The notes below the pieces were generated by a model. The model did not search any database. It saw only the letters and a list, made by a program, of their open reading frames with translations, and was not told where the DNA came from. A stretch of DNA of 64,000 nt, taken from Oscillospiraceae bacterium (GTDB taxonomy: Bacteria > Bacillota > Clostridia > Oscillospirales > SIG627). Every line of letters begins with the position of its first letter. Within the stretch, counting starts at the first letter, position 1. Made by a program: the position numbers and the translations under genes. Shown here one piece after another: positions 8,189 to 17,538 of this stretch. The stretch lies in the NCBI GenBank assembly GCA_015063605.1, contig SVTV01000003.1, forward strand, positions 1 to 64,000, read 5' to 3'.

Positions 8189-11100
8189 TTATTTAGATGC
8201 ATTTTTCTTTTTGGCGATCAAAGCTGCAGCTGCGGCAACCGCAATTACCGCCGCAACAATAATACCGATGATGATAAACATAACGGTATCGGTATCGTTT
8301 TCGATTTTGACATCATCCACCGAGGGAGGAGTCTCCTCCGAAGATGTATCGATATCAAATACAAGCGTCGTCTTTCCCTTGGGGAATTTTACGGATGCAT
8401 ATCCGTTTTCTATCTTCATATCCGCTTTACTATCACCGATAAGAGCAGATGTTATCTTATCACTCGTAAGCCTGAAGGTTACCTCAGCCGCTTTTTCCGC
8501 AATAACGGTAAGCTTTCCGCCGTTTCCGTCCATTGAAATATTCACGGGAATATCGGAATCGACCAGCTTTTCACCCTTGTAGGAAAGCTCAGTACCGTAT
8601 TCGAGGGCATATCCCGTCATGTCATTTATACCGAACACAGCCGCAAGAAGTCCGTTGGCGGAAACATTCTGTGCGCTGACGGGCACAAGCTTTTCTCTGT
8701 CAAAAGGAGAGTTTTTCGAGAAAAGTATGACGTCGCTGTCGCTTTCGTAGAATACCGTCATGGCGCTCAAGGATTCGTTGTCCGTCTCCTCCGTAACCGA
8801 TATGAATTTATCGGGATCGTCCTCCATATCAAGGGATATTCCCGTGATACCGAGATACTGCTTGACGTACATTTTGGAAGAGCCCGCATTGACAAATCTG
8901 AGCTTGTGCGCTCCTCTTGACAATGTAACCTTCGCAGTAAGCTTCTTTCTTGCCACCTTGCTTTCGTTGAGAGCATCGATAGTCGCTACCTTGGTATCGT
9001 CTATGTACACATCGTAAAGTCCACCGTAATCAAGCTCGACGTAATTTACCGTAAGCTCATATTCCCCGCTTCTTCCCGCAGCTATGTCGAAGGAAAGCTC
9101 ATCCTTTTCCACGCCGGGAGTGTAAAGCATGACGGAGCGTCTGTCCACCTCGGTATAGCTTATCTCGCCTTTTCCCGTATCAGCCTCATCGAAATACGTG
9201 CCGTAGGAATCGTTTCCGCCCGAAGGCACTGTATAGAGGACAGCCGTATATGATGCCTCATCACCCTTTTTATTGTTGTTTACATCGAGAAGATATCCGT
9301 ACTGACCCGCATATTGGTAGAACTCCATATCAAGATCATCGTCAAAGGCAAACAGTCCCGCAAGAACTGCCGATCTGCCGTAAACGGTCTTGAAGAATGA
9401 GGACTCTGCCTTCTTTTCAAGAGAAGCCTTCTTTCCGTCAAGATAGAAGTCCGTGGCGTTGGATACATTGAGACGCCATGTATATTCATGCTCCTCACCC
9501 TCGATGCCCCTTATATTGTCTCTGACTATAAAATAGGGGGCTTCTTTATGATTTACAAGTATAAAGTCCCTGAGAAACTCGCTTATACCGTTCGTATAGT
9601 TATATGATGCATCACCCGTCATATGAGTAAAGAAGGAGGACGTCATCCTTTCATCTATCTCGCCGTTTCCTGTTGAGACCTGGGATTCGCCGTCAACATA
9701 TATGGTGCTGTGTCCGTCAAAGAGAGTGTAATCTCTGTTATCTCCCGGGGAATAATCCTGATAGCCCGGATCGGAGGCTACCCATACGCCGTTTGAGTTT
9801 ATAAGAAAAGAGTTATTGTCGGGATGGTTATGTCCCATTGTTGAGGTACTTGCCGTAAATACAAGGAGCGTATCGTCGGCGTTCCAGCCCGTACGCATGG
9901 ATCCCCAGCCTACCTCCTTGAGATATACCGATTGGAGCTCATCTCCCGGAACGGTAACGACGGGATCGTCAACTCTGTATACAAGACCCTCAAAGTACGC
10001 ACCGTAGTCCTTCTGAAGCTTGAGAAAATATCCGGCATAACCGTTTTTCATATGTGTGTTGAGCACGGATGCGGTTATGAAAAATCCCGTGGAGGTGGAA
10101 GCGTCGCCTATATCTGCAAAGGAGCCTGTTTTGTTGTCTCCTCCCGCTATCATCCACTCGAAAAGAAATTCGCTCATATACGGATGCTCCATAACGGTGG
10201 GATCGCCCGTAACTCTTGCTATGTGGTCAACTGCCACCATCATGTATTCCATGGAAAGAGAGGTGTACATATTACCCTCATGGTTTCCGGAATACATTCT
10301 TCTGTCCAGGAATATTTTGAAATATTCTATTGCTCTGTTTATTGCCTCTCCCGCCTCGGGATATTCACCGAGAAGAAGCGCTCCCGCCGTTCCGAGGGCG
10401 GCTGTCTGTACCATCTGTACATTGTGGTCGGTAGTTGTGTTCCACGTTGTAAGATGCGCCTTGAGAGATCTTTCGTATATCGCTTTCTTTATAGTATCTC
10501 TTTCCTTCTCGGTCATCACATCGTAAAGAGTATCGTATACGGTGCAGACACCGAATGTAATATATCCGCTGTCAAGACATCCCGTTCCGTTTCCGTATGT
10601 GGGGTCTGACCAGCTCTTCCATTCTGAAAGCCACAGACACCAATCTATGGCACGGCGCGAATATTTTTCATTTCCCGTGAGAAGATAAGCCAGAGAAAGA
10701 GTCTGAAGACGTGCCTTTATATTGCTTCCCATGGCTGTCCAGTAAGGATACTGACCGCCCGCAAGATATGTGGGAGGATTTTTTCTGTAGCCGGGCATTT
10801 CAAGAGGCAGCTCATACGTTACTTTATAACCGCCGTAATAGCTGCAGGTAAAGCTCTTTTCCTTGGCATATGCATCTGCATTGGAAATAAGGTTCTCACT
10901 CAGTTCTTTTGCGATCGAGCCCGTATAGTTTGGCTTTGTGCTCAGCGCCTTATCGATAAACGCCTGTTTTGTCTCCGCTGTAAAGTAAAGACGGGGATAA
11001 CCGTTGACAATACTTTTGAAATCCTTATCCACATACGCCTCGGTTCCGGGAACCGTTCCGTCTGTCTCGTAAACTCTGATATTATCGTAATACGTATCGC

Positions 11101-11626
11101 CCACATTGCTTGAATGGAGATACGTAAGAAGCGTCATGCTGACAGTTCCCTCGGGAGCAATAGCCTTGATGGTGAATGTCTTCCATCGGAAGGAAACACA
11201 GTTTAATATCGTCACGCTTTTATGGCGCACGCCGTTTGCATCCCAGAATTCCATATACATCTGGGAATTGCCCTTGACTGTACGGCAGTCAAACTCTGCA
11301 ATATATGTTTTTCCCGGTGTCACGGGAATGTTTTTCGTACGAAGTCCCCCACTGCCTGCGGACGATGGGTCCTTTATAAGCACGGAACGGTTTCCGTCGG
11401 AGGCTTCACCCTCTACCACCTCGTATGTACGGGCGTATTCCGACCATCCGTTGGGAAGACGTGATTCACCGACCTCGGCATCCTCAAAGGAATCGAAGAA
11501 AATATATTCCGTAAGCTCGTTATCATCAAATACATCTGCGGATACAAGAGCGGGAGCAGAGGATGACAGGATCATCAAAGCCGCCGTAAGCATTACCGCA
11601 AGATTTTTCATTATGCGTTTTTTCAT
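8189..11626 (-). CDS. membrane-anchored heparinase II/III-like polysaccharide lyase
   Basis: 1145 residues from ATG 11624-11626 (MKKRIMKNLAV...), which has AAAGG 9 nt upstream; the in-frame TTG 9 nt earlier directly abuts that ribosome site and is rejected. A signal peptide (cleavage near VSA-DV) is followed by a beta-sandwich of about 150 residues resembling a carbohydrate-binding module, an alpha/alpha toroid (about 210-560) and a heparinase II/III C-terminal beta domain with GHNHPDNNSF and VASDPGYQDYSPGD. Two more beta domains follow, then one C-terminal membrane helix and a KKKNASK tail, so the enzyme is displayed on the cell surface. Family members eliminate uronic-acid polysaccharides; the substrate is unknown. 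Confidence 0.87.
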   Translation of the reverse strand: MKKRIMKNLAVMLTAALMILSSSAPALVSADVFDDNELTEYIFFDSFEDAEVGESRLPNGWSEYARTYEVVEGEASDGNRSVLIKDPSSAGSGGLRTKNIPVTPGKTYIAEFDCRTVKGNSQMYMEFWDANGVRHKSVTILNCVSFRWKTFTIKAIAPEGTVSMTLLTYLHSSNVGDTYYDNIRVYETDGTVPGTEAYVDKDFKSIVNGYPRLYFTAETKQAFIDKALSTKPNYTGSIAKELSENLISNADAYAKEKSFTCSYYGGYKVTYELPLEMPGYRKNPPTYLAGGQYPYWTAMGSNIKARLQTLSLAYLLTGNEKYSRRAIDWCLWLSEWKSWSDPTYGNGTGCLDSGYITFGVCTVYDTLYDVMTEKERDTIKKAIYERSLKAHLTTWNTTTDHNVQMVQTAALGTAGALLLGEYPEAGEAINRAIEYFKIFLDRRMYSGNHEGNMYTSLSMEYMMVAVDHIARVTGDPTVMEHPYMSEFLFEWMIAGGDNKTGSFADIGDASTSTGFFITASVLNTHMKNGYAGYFLKLQKDYGAYFEGLVYRVDDPVVTVPGDELQSVYLKEVGWGSMRTGWNADDTLLVFTASTSTMGHNHPDNNSFLINSNGVWVASDPGYQDYSPGDNRDYTLFDGHSTIYVDGESQVSTGNGEIDERMTSSFFTHMTGDASYNYTNGISEFLRDFILVNHKEAPYFIVRDNIRGIEGEEHEYTWRLNVSNATDFYLDGKKASLEKKAESSFFKTVYGRSAVLAGLFAFDDDLDMEFYQYAGQYGYLLDVNNNKKGDEASYTAVLYTVPSGGNDSYGTYFDEADTGKGEISYTEVDRRSVMLYTPGVEKDELSFDIAAGRSGEYELTVNYVELDYGGLYDVYIDDTKVATIDALNESKVARKKLTAKVTLSRGAHKLRFVNAGSSKMYVKQYLGITGISLDMEDDPDKFISVTEETDNESLSAMTVFYESDSDVILFSKNSPFDREKLVPVSAQNVSANGLLAAVFGINDMTGYALEYGTELSYKGEKLVDSDIPVNISMDGNGGKLTVIAEKAAEVTFRLTSDKITSALIGDSKADMKIENGYASVKFPKGKTTLVFDIDTSSEETPPSVDDVKIENDTDTVMFIIIGIIVAAVIAVAAAAALIAKKKNASK

Positions 11627-11710
11627 TATTGTCAACCTTTCATGTCAGAATAAAAAGCGCATTGCATATATACCGAAAAGCTATATAACAAATTAAAGTC
11701 ACTTTTCATG

Positions 11711-11739
11711 ATTTTATCATCTTATAAGGAGTTTGTCAA
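11711..11739 (-). promoter_or_regulatory. sigma-A promoter of the glycan/exporter operon
   Basis: On the minus strand TTGACA (11734-11739), 17-bp spacer, TAAAAT (11711-11716). It lies about 85 bp before the lyase gene and probably drives the whole string down to comF, where gaps are 20-75 bp or overlaps. Confidence 0.7.
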
Positions 11740-11843
11740 GCTTTTTCGACCTTCTTCGCCCTTGTTTGCGCAATTTTTCATTTCTGCCCGAAAGAATCTT
11801 TAAACATTCACAGAATATTAACAAAAAATAATGCTTCTACCTA

Positions 11844-11872
11844 TTGACATTTTCGAAAAAAAGGGGTAGACT
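11844..11872 (+). promoter_or_regulatory. sigma-A promoter of hrcA operon
   Basis: TTGACA (11844-11849), 17-bp spacer, TAGACT (11867-11872). The predicted start falls at or just before the CIRCE element, the classical arrangement for HrcA autoregulation. Confidence 0.75.
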
Positions 11873-11883
11873 AATAGCAGTGA

Positions 11884-11910
11884 TTAGCACTCACGACCCG
11901 AGAGTGCTAA
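11884..11910 (+). promoter_or_regulatory. CIRCE operator for HrcA
   Basis: TTAGCACTC (11884-11892), nine-base spacer, GAGTGCTAA (11902-11910): an exact match to the CIRCE inverted repeat bound by HrcA. It is the only CIRCE I found in the window; htpG at 46886 lacks one. Confidence 0.97.
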
Positions 11911-11935
11911 TTCAACAAAAAAGGAGAAGGACAAA

Positions 11936-12979
11936 ATGGATATCAGCGACAGAAAAAAGAAGATCCTCAAATCGGTCATAGACGCTTATATCTCCTCCGG
12001 AGAGCCCGTAGGAAGCAAGCTTTTGTCCGGCTCCATGTCCCTTTCCAGCGCAACCATAAGAAACGAGATGAACGAGCTTGAGCAGCTTGGATTTCTCGAA
12101 CAGCCTCACACTTCATCGGGGCGGGTGCCATCGGATAAGGGCTATCGTCTTTACGTTGACAGTCTTCTGACAAAGTACAGACTGAACTTAGACGAGATAA
12201 AGGTCATCAATGCCCTGCTTAATGACAAGCTTAGAGAATTCAACGATGTCATCGGAGAAGCAACACGCCTTCTTTCGGGTCTTACGGGATATACCGCAAT
12301 ATCCATGACGGCAAAGAAGCGCAAGGGCACGATACGCAAATTTGAAGGCGTTTATATCAGTGAGACAAGCTTCGTGCTCATAATGATAACATCCTACGAT
12401 GTCATCAAAACGGGTACGGTCAAGACTCCCTGCATTATAGATCAGAAGGCGGTCGAGCATATAATAAGCGTGCTCAACAGCCGTCTTACGGATAAGGAGC
12501 TTTCCGACATTACTCTCGATAAGATAATGTCTGTGGAGACTGAGATAAGTCCATATCGAGAGGCACTCAATCCCGTACTTCGAATAATATACGAGGTAAT
12601 TGAGGAAGCGGAAAAGTACACAGTGAACATAGACGGCGCATCCAATCTTCTCGAGTACCCCGAGTTTTCCGATATAGCTAAAGCGAAGGAGCTTCTCTCT
12701 CTTCTTGAGGAAAAGGATACACTTGTTAAAAAGCTGATCGGAAGCGACATGGACACATTGAATGTGTACATCGGAGACAACGGCGATGCTCTCGATTCCG
12801 CAAGCTTTATAGTCAGGACCTTCACCACGGAGGATTCTCTTATAGGTGCTGTGGGAATAATAGGACCCAAGCGAATGGATTACTCGGGCGTTATCGCAAG
12901 GCTTGAATACATGGCAGGCCACTTCCTTAAGGGAAAAACGGAGGAAAACGATCCTCCCGGCGGATCAAACACCGAATAA
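11936..12979 (+). CDS. hrcA: heat-inducible transcription repressor HrcA
   Basis: 347 residues, usual length. The N-terminal winged helix (about 1-75: SDRKKKILKSVIDAYISSGE and SSATIRNEMNELEQLGFLEQPHTSSGR) is the classic HrcA DNA-binding domain, followed by the GAF-like domain and C-terminal dimerisation region. HrcA binds CIRCE and represses the heat-shock operon; GroEL normally promotes its folding, so heat titrates it. AAGGAGAAGG precedes ATG. It is first in hrcA-grpE-dnaK-dnaJ, directly behind its own operator. Confidence 0.97.
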   Translation: MDISDRKKKILKSVIDAYISSGEPVGSKLLSGSMSLSSATIRNEMNELEQLGFLEQPHTSSGRVPSDKGYRLYVDSLLTKYRLNLDEIKVINALLNDKLREFNDVIGEATRLLSGLTGYTAISMTAKKRKGTIRKFEGVYISETSFVLIMITSYDVIKTGTVKTPCIIDQKAVEHIISVLNSRLTDKELSDITLDKIMSVETEISPYREALNPVLRIIYEVIEEAEKYTVNIDGASNLLEYPEFSDIAKAKELLSLLEEKDTLVKKLIGSDMDTLNVYIGDNGDALDSASFIVRTFTTEDSLIGAVGIIGPKRMDYSGVIARLEYMAGHFLKGKTEENDPPGGSNTE

Positions 12980-13064
12980 ACGGAAAAATACAGATCTTGA
13001 ATAAAATATCACCGGGATGCTTGCTTTATGCGATCCATCTCATGACAGAAAGGTAACAGACAAA

Positions 13065-13646
13065 ATGGCGGAAGACAAAAACAAGAAGCAGATCGAGTCC
13101 GAAGAGGCACAGACCTGCGAAAACGTAAACGCTGAGGAAAATGCGCAAGCCGACGCCTCTGCCGAGGACGGTGACCGTGAGGAGCTTGTAAAGTCCGCTC
13201 AGCTTGAAAAGGAGCTGGAGCAGAAAACAAAGGAGCTTGCGGAATTGAATGACAGATTTCTTCGCATGGCTGCCGAATATGACAATTACAAGAAGCGCAC
13301 CACCAAGGAAAAGGAAGATATATCCATTATCGCCCGTTCCGATATGTTAAAGCAGCTTCTTCCCGTATTTGACAACATCGACAGAGCAAGTCAGATAACG
13401 GACGGCGGTGAAAAGCTTGTTGAGGGCGTAGCGCTCATCAAGAAGAGCTTCACACAGACGCTTGAAAAGATAGGCATAAAGGAAATAGATGTTCTCGGCA
13501 AGGAATTTGATCCCAACACAAGCGAAGCAATCTTCCACGTGGATGAAGAGGGCAAACCCGAAAACACCGTATGTGAGGTGCTTCAAAAGGGTTACGAATT
13601 CAACGGACATATAGTCAGACACGCACTTGTAAAGGTCGTTAACTGA
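13065..13646 (+). CDS. grpE: nucleotide exchange factor GrpE
   Basis: 193 residues from ATG 13065 (MAEDKNKKQ), preceded by AGAAAGG with an 11-nt gap; the longer reading from 13017 has no ribosome site. The acidic disordered N-terminus is followed by a long helix/coiled coil (about 45-100, containing the family stretch LRMAAEYDNYKKRTTKEKED) and the C-terminal beta domain (GHIVRHALVKV). GrpE dimers release ADP from DnaK. It lies 85 bp after hrcA and 61 bp before dnaK. Confidence 0.97.
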   Translation: MAEDKNKKQIESEEAQTCENVNAEENAQADASAEDGDREELVKSAQLEKELEQKTKELAELNDRFLRMAAEYDNYKKRTTKEKEDISIIARSDMLKQLLPVFDNIDRASQITDGGEKLVEGVALIKKSFTQTLEKIGIKEIDVLGKEFDPNTSEAIFHVDEEGKPENTVCEVLQKGYEFNGHIVRHALVKVVN

Positions 13647-13707
13647 CACATCATAAGATAAACAGAAATTTCAAATATAATTATCCAATTAACGGAGGAA
13701 ATAAACA

Positions 13708-15525
13708 ATGGCAAAAATAATAGGTATAGACCTCGGTACAACAAACTCCTGCGTAGCCGTATTTGAAGGCGGCGAGCCCGTAGTTATCCCCAACGCCGAA
13801 GGCGCAAGAACAACACCTTCCGTAGTAGCTTTTTCCAAGTCAGGCGAAAGAATGGTAGGTCAGATAGCAAAAAGACAGGCTATCATTAACCCCGACCGTA
13901 CAATAAGCTCCATAAAGAGAGATATGGGTACTGCAAGAAAGGTCGCTATAGACGAAAAGAATTATACACCTCAGGAAATATCCGCAATGGTTCTCCAGAA
14001 GCTTAAGGCAGATGCCGAAAACTACCTCGGCTCTCCCGTTTCTCAGGCAGTTATTACCGTTCCCGCATACTTTACGGATGCTCAGAGACAGGCTACCAAG
14101 GACGCAGGCAAGATCGCGGGACTTGAAGTTCTCCGTATAATCAACGAGCCCACAGCAGCAGCTCTCGCTTACGGTATCGACAAGGAAGCGGAACAGAAGA
14201 TAATGATATTCGACTTGGGCGGCGGTACATTCGACGTATCCGTTCTCGAAATATCCGACGGCGTTTTCGAGGTTCTTGCAACAGCGGGTAACAACCGTCT
14301 CGGCGGCGACGATTTCGACGACCGTATAATCAACTGGATGGCAGATCAGTTCTACAAGGAAAATAATATCGACCTCAGAACAGATAAGACAGCTCACCAG
14401 AGACTTAAGGAAGCTGCGGAAAAGGCTAAGATAGAGCTCTCCTCCATGCAGCAGACAGATATCACTCTCCCCTTCATCTACTCCGATGCTAACGGTGCAA
14501 AGAACTTCGACGCAACTCTTTCCAGAGCAAAGTTCAATGAGCTTACCGCAGATCTCGTAGAAAAGACAATGGGTCCCACAAGACAGGCTCTCAAGGATGC
14601 GGGACTTTCTCCCTCCGATATCCACAAGGTGCTTCTCGTCGGCGGTTCCACAAGAATCCCCGCAGTTCAGGATGCGGTAAAAGCATTTACGGGCAAGGAA
14701 CCCTTCAAGGGCATCAACCCCGATGAATGCGTTGCAGTCGGTGCGGCTATCCAGGCGGCAGTTCTCGGCGGCGATGTAAAGGACGTTCTCCTTCTCGACG
14801 TTACTCCCCTTTCTCTCGGTATCGAGACATTGGGCGGCGTATTCAACAGAATAATCGAACGCAATACAACTATCCCCGTAAAGAAGAGTCAGATCTACTC
14901 CACAGCGGCTAACAATCAGACCTCTGTTGAGATTCACGTTCTCCAGGGCGAAAGAGAAATGGCAAGCGCCAATAAGACTCTCGGCAGATTCGTTCTCGAC
15001 GGTATTCCTCCGGCAATGAGAGGCGTTCCTCAGATCGAGGTAACATTCGACATAGATGCCAACGGTATCGTTAACGTATCCGCGAAGGACAAGGGCACAG
15101 GCAAGGAGCAGAAGATAACCATCACAGCCTCCACAAATATGTCTCAGGAAGAGATAGATGCGGCTATCAAGGAAGCCGAGATGCATGCGGCTGAGGATAA
15201 GCAGATGAAGGAAAACGTTGAAACAAGAAACAACGCAGAAAACCTTATCTTCCAGACAGAAAAGACTCTCAACGATTCCGGCGACAAGCTTACCGAAGAG
15301 GATAAGGCTCCCGTTCGCTCCGCTATCGAAAAGCTCCGCGAGACCTTGAAGACAGAAGATTACGCTCAGATAAAGAACGATACAAACGATCTTACAAGCG
15401 CACTTTACAAGATATCCGAAAAGCTTTACGCAGGCGAAAATCCTCAGGACGGTCAGAACCCCGGTGCCAACCCCGGCGGCGACGAGTTCTATGATGCGGA
15501 TTACACCGACACATCCGATAAATAA
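13708..15525 (+). CDS. dnaK: molecular chaperone DnaK (Hsp70)
   Basis: 605 residues, full length for a Gram-positive DnaK. The N-terminal ATPase domain starts with [15 protein letters not shown] and contains the phosphate-2 loop [15 protein letters not shown]; the substrate-binding beta domain follows a [14 protein letters not shown] hinge, then a helical lid. The end is a Gly/Asn/Asp-rich tail ([12 protein letters not shown]). DnaK binds exposed hydrophobic peptides in an ATP cycle driven by DnaJ and GrpE. GGAGG lies before ATG. Confidence 0.99.
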   Translation: MAKIIGIDLGTTNSCVAVFEGGEPVVIPNAEGARTTPSVVAFSKSGERMVGQIAKRQAIINPDRTISSIKRDMGTARKVAIDEKNYTPQEISAMVLQKLKADAENYLGSPVSQAVITVPAYFTDAQRQATKDAGKIAGLEVLRIINEPTAAALAYGIDKEAEQKIMIFDLGGGTFDVSVLEISDGVFEVLATAGNNRLGGDDFDDRIINWMADQFYKENNIDLRTDKTAHQRLKEAAEKAKIELSSMQQTDITLPFIYSDANGAKNFDATLSRAKFNELTADLVEKTMGPTRQALKDAGLSPSDIHKVLLVGGSTRIPAVQDAVKAFTGKEPFKGINPDECVAVGAAIQAAVLGGDVKDVLLLDVTPLSLGIETLGGVFNRIIERNTTIPVKKSQIYSTAANNQTSVEIHVLQGEREMASANKTLGRFVLDGIPPAMRGVPQIEVTFDIDANGIVNVSAKDKGTGKEQKITITASTNMSQEEIDAAIKEAEMHAAEDKQMKENVETRNNAENLIFQTEKTLNDSGDKLTEEDKAPVRSAIEKLRETLKTEDYAQIKNDTNDLTSALYKISEKLYAGENPQDGQNPGANPGGDEFYDADYTDTSDK

Positions 15526-15603
15526 TCCCATAAAATATATCGAGCGGAAAACGGCATTCAATCTGAAAGCCGTACCGTAAAAAACATCTCCCAATAAGCA
15601 AAT

Positions 15604-15639
15604 ACCGATAAGGCGCGACAAAAATCGTGCTTTATCGGT
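15604..15639 (+). promoter_or_regulatory. 15-bp hairpin between dnaK and dnaJ
   Basis: ACCGATAAGGCGCGA (15604-15618) pairs over all 15 positions (some G-U) with TCGTGCTTTATCGGT (15625-15639), loop CAAAAA. The following GTGCTTGATTTT is only weakly T-rich, so it may be a partial terminator or an mRNA-processing/stability element lowering dnaJ relative to dnaK. Confidence 0.55.
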
Positions 15640-15676
15640 GTGCTTGATTTTAAACAGGGGGAAGAATGGAATCCAC

Positions 15677-16813
15677 ATGGCAGATAAGCGCGATTATTAC
15701 GAGGTCCTCGGCGTTCAGAAGGGCGCATCTGAGGACGAGATAAAAAAAGCATACAGAAAATTAGCAAAGCAGTACCATCCCGACGTCAACCCCGGCAATC
15801 AGGAGGCTGAGGTCAAATTCAAGGAGATAAACGAGGCATATTCAATACTTTCCGACTCCGATATGCGTTCGAAATACGATGCATACGGTCATGCGGGAGT
15901 AGATCCCAACTACGGTGACGGATTCGGAGGCGGATTCAGCGGCTTCGGCGGTATCGACCTTGATATGTCAGATCTTTTCGGAACGCTCTTCGGAAACGGT
16001 CAGACACGCAGAAACGCTCCCGTAAGAGGAAGCGATATAGAAACAACACTTTCCATAACATTTGAAGAAGCGGCATTCGGATGCAAAAAGGAAATTGCAT
16101 TCAGCCGTATAGACAAGTGCTCCAAGTGCTCCGGCACGGGTGCCGCAGAGGGTACAACTGCGGAAACGTGTACAAAATGCGCAGGCACAGGTCAAATAAA
16201 GGTACAGCAAAGGACCCCTCTCGGAATGATGTCCTCCTCCCGTACCTGCGACGCTTGTAACGGAAGCGGAAAGATAATAAAGAACCCCTGTCCTCAGTGC
16301 TCCGGAAACGGACGTGAGAGAAAGCAGAAGAAGCTCGAGGTCTCCATACCGGCAGGTATAGATGACGGACAGAAGATAGTTCTCAAGGGTCAGGGAAATG
16401 CAGGTCAGCGCGGCGGAAGCGCAGGCGACCTTTACGTTCACATATCGATAAAGACACATTCCGTATTCCAAAGAGACGGATACAACATCTACTGCGAGAT
16501 ACCGATAACATTTACGGAAGCGGCTCTCGGAGCACAGATAAACGTTCCCACTCTTGAGGGCGGAACAAAGTATACCATACCCGAGGGAACTCAGACGGGT
16601 ACTCTCTATACATTGAAAAACAAGGGTATACAGCATGTAAATTCAAAGGGCAGAGGCGATCTTTACTTCAGAGTCATCGTCGATGTACCGAAGAATCTTT
16701 CCGAAACACAGAAACAGATGCTCCGTGATTTCGAAAAGAGCTGCGCTACCTTTAACAATACGCAGAAAGAAAGCTTTTCCGAAAAGCTGAAGCAATTCTT
16801 CAATAAATCTTAA
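15677..16813 (+). CDS. dnaJ: co-chaperone DnaJ
   Basis: 378 residues from ATG 15677 ([12 protein letters not shown]), chosen because it is the canonical DnaJ start; the upstream in-frame extension is non-conserved and overlaps the hairpin tail. J domain with the HPD tripeptide (QYHPDVN), a Gly/Phe-rich linker, a zinc domain with four CxxCxGxG repeats ([32 protein letters not shown]), then C-terminal substrate domains. DnaJ delivers clients to DnaK and stimulates its ATPase. Confidence 0.98.
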   Translation: MADKRDYYEVLGVQKGASEDEIKKAYRKLAKQYHPDVNPGNQEAEVKFKEINEAYSILSDSDMRSKYDAYGHAGVDPNYGDGFGGGFSGFGGIDLDMSDLFGTLFGNGQTRRNAPVRGSDIETTLSITFEEAAFGCKKEIAFSRIDKCSKCSGTGAAEGTTAETCTKCAGTGQIKVQQRTPLGMMSSSRTCDACNGSGKIIKNPCPQCSGNGRERKQKKLEVSIPAGIDDGQKIVLKGQGNAGQRGGSAGDLYVHISIKTHSVFQRDGYNIYCEIPITFTEAALGAQINVPTLEGGTKYTIPEGTQTGTLYTLKNKGIQHVNSKGRGDLYFRVIVDVPKNLSETQKQMLRDFEKSCATFNNTQKESFSEKLKQFFNKS

Positions 16814-16884
16814 ATCTTAAATTTTCGATACAAATTCCATAAAGACACGGTAATATCACCATCACGAAAGGAACGGTAATCACA

Positions 16885-17448
16885 ATGAAAGAATTTTACG
16901 AATTGAAAGTAGCGGGACTTACAAGACAGCTTCCTCTCTGCAAGCTTACAGATGAGCTTTACATTGCGGCTTTTGTCATATTCGGCGACGTAGAGCTTAC
17001 GGAAGCATGTGCAAAGGAGCTTCTCGACAAGATACCCGAGCATGATATAATGATAACTGCAGAGTCAAAGGGTATACCCCTTGTATACGAAATGGCTCGC
17101 CAGAACAGAGAAAACAAATACCTTCTTGCAAGAAAAATGTCGAAGCTTTACATGAAGGACGTTATTGCAACGGAGGTTAACTCCATAACCACCGCAAAGA
17201 AGCAGGTCCTTTACCTTGACAGCGACGATTTCAAGGCAATAAAGGGCAAGAGAGTTCTCATAGTCGATGACGTTATCAGCACGGGCGAATCCCTTGCGGC
17301 TCTCGAATCTCTCGTTACACAGGCAGGCGGAAACGTAGTAGGAAAGGCGACCATCCTTGCGGAAGGCGATGCCGCTTCAAGAGACGATATAATCTATCTT
17401 GAAAAGCTTCCCCTCTTCGACAAGAACGGCGAGCCCCTTCCCTTCTGA
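16885..17448 (+). CDS. purine-type phosphoribosyltransferase (Apt-like)
   Basis: 187 residues. The PRPP-binding loop is RVLIVDDVISTGES (about 133-146), and the AESKGIPLVYEMA segment resembles the hood of adenine/xanthine phosphoribosyltransferases. It would convert a free purine base and PRPP to the nucleotide in the cytoplasm. It differs enough from textbook Apt that the base is uncertain; a PurR- or Xpt-like protein without HTH is the alternative. GAAAGGAACGG precedes ATG. It is 71 bp after dnaJ and ends in a terminator, so it may be the last heat-shock operon gene. Confidence 0.8.
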   Translation: MKEFYELKVAGLTRQLPLCKLTDELYIAAFVIFGDVELTEACAKELLDKIPEHDIMITAESKGIPLVYEMARQNRENKYLLARKMSKLYMKDVIATEVNSITTAKKQVLYLDSDDFKAIKGKRVLIVDDVISTGESLAALESLVTQAGGNVVGKATILAEGDAASRDDIIYLEKLPLFDKNGEPLPF

Positions 17449-17466
17449 AATTTAACATAAAAATTT

Positions 17467-17507
17467 GAGCAGATCACGGGATCTTTTCCCGAGGTCTGCT
17501 CTTTCTT
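17467..17507 (+). terminator. terminator after the phosphoribosyltransferase gene
   Basis: GAGCAGATCACGGG (17467-17480) pairs with CCCGAGGTCTGCTC (17488-17501) with one mismatch and one G-U, followed by TTTCTTT. It ends the hrcA operon and may also serve the convergent MATE genes. Confidence 0.85.
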
Positions 17508-17538
17508 TATATATGCGATTTATTATATATGTGATCTA

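Noticed and set aside
8189-11635. TTG at 11633-11635 as the lyase start
   Set aside because: It directly abuts the AAAGG ribosome site; the ATG at 11624-11626 has correct spacing.
13840-15678. Minus-strand open frame of 612 codons opposite dnaK
   Set aside because: It is a shadow of the strong codon bias of dnaK; no ribosome site and a Cys/Leu-rich translation without any family resemblance.
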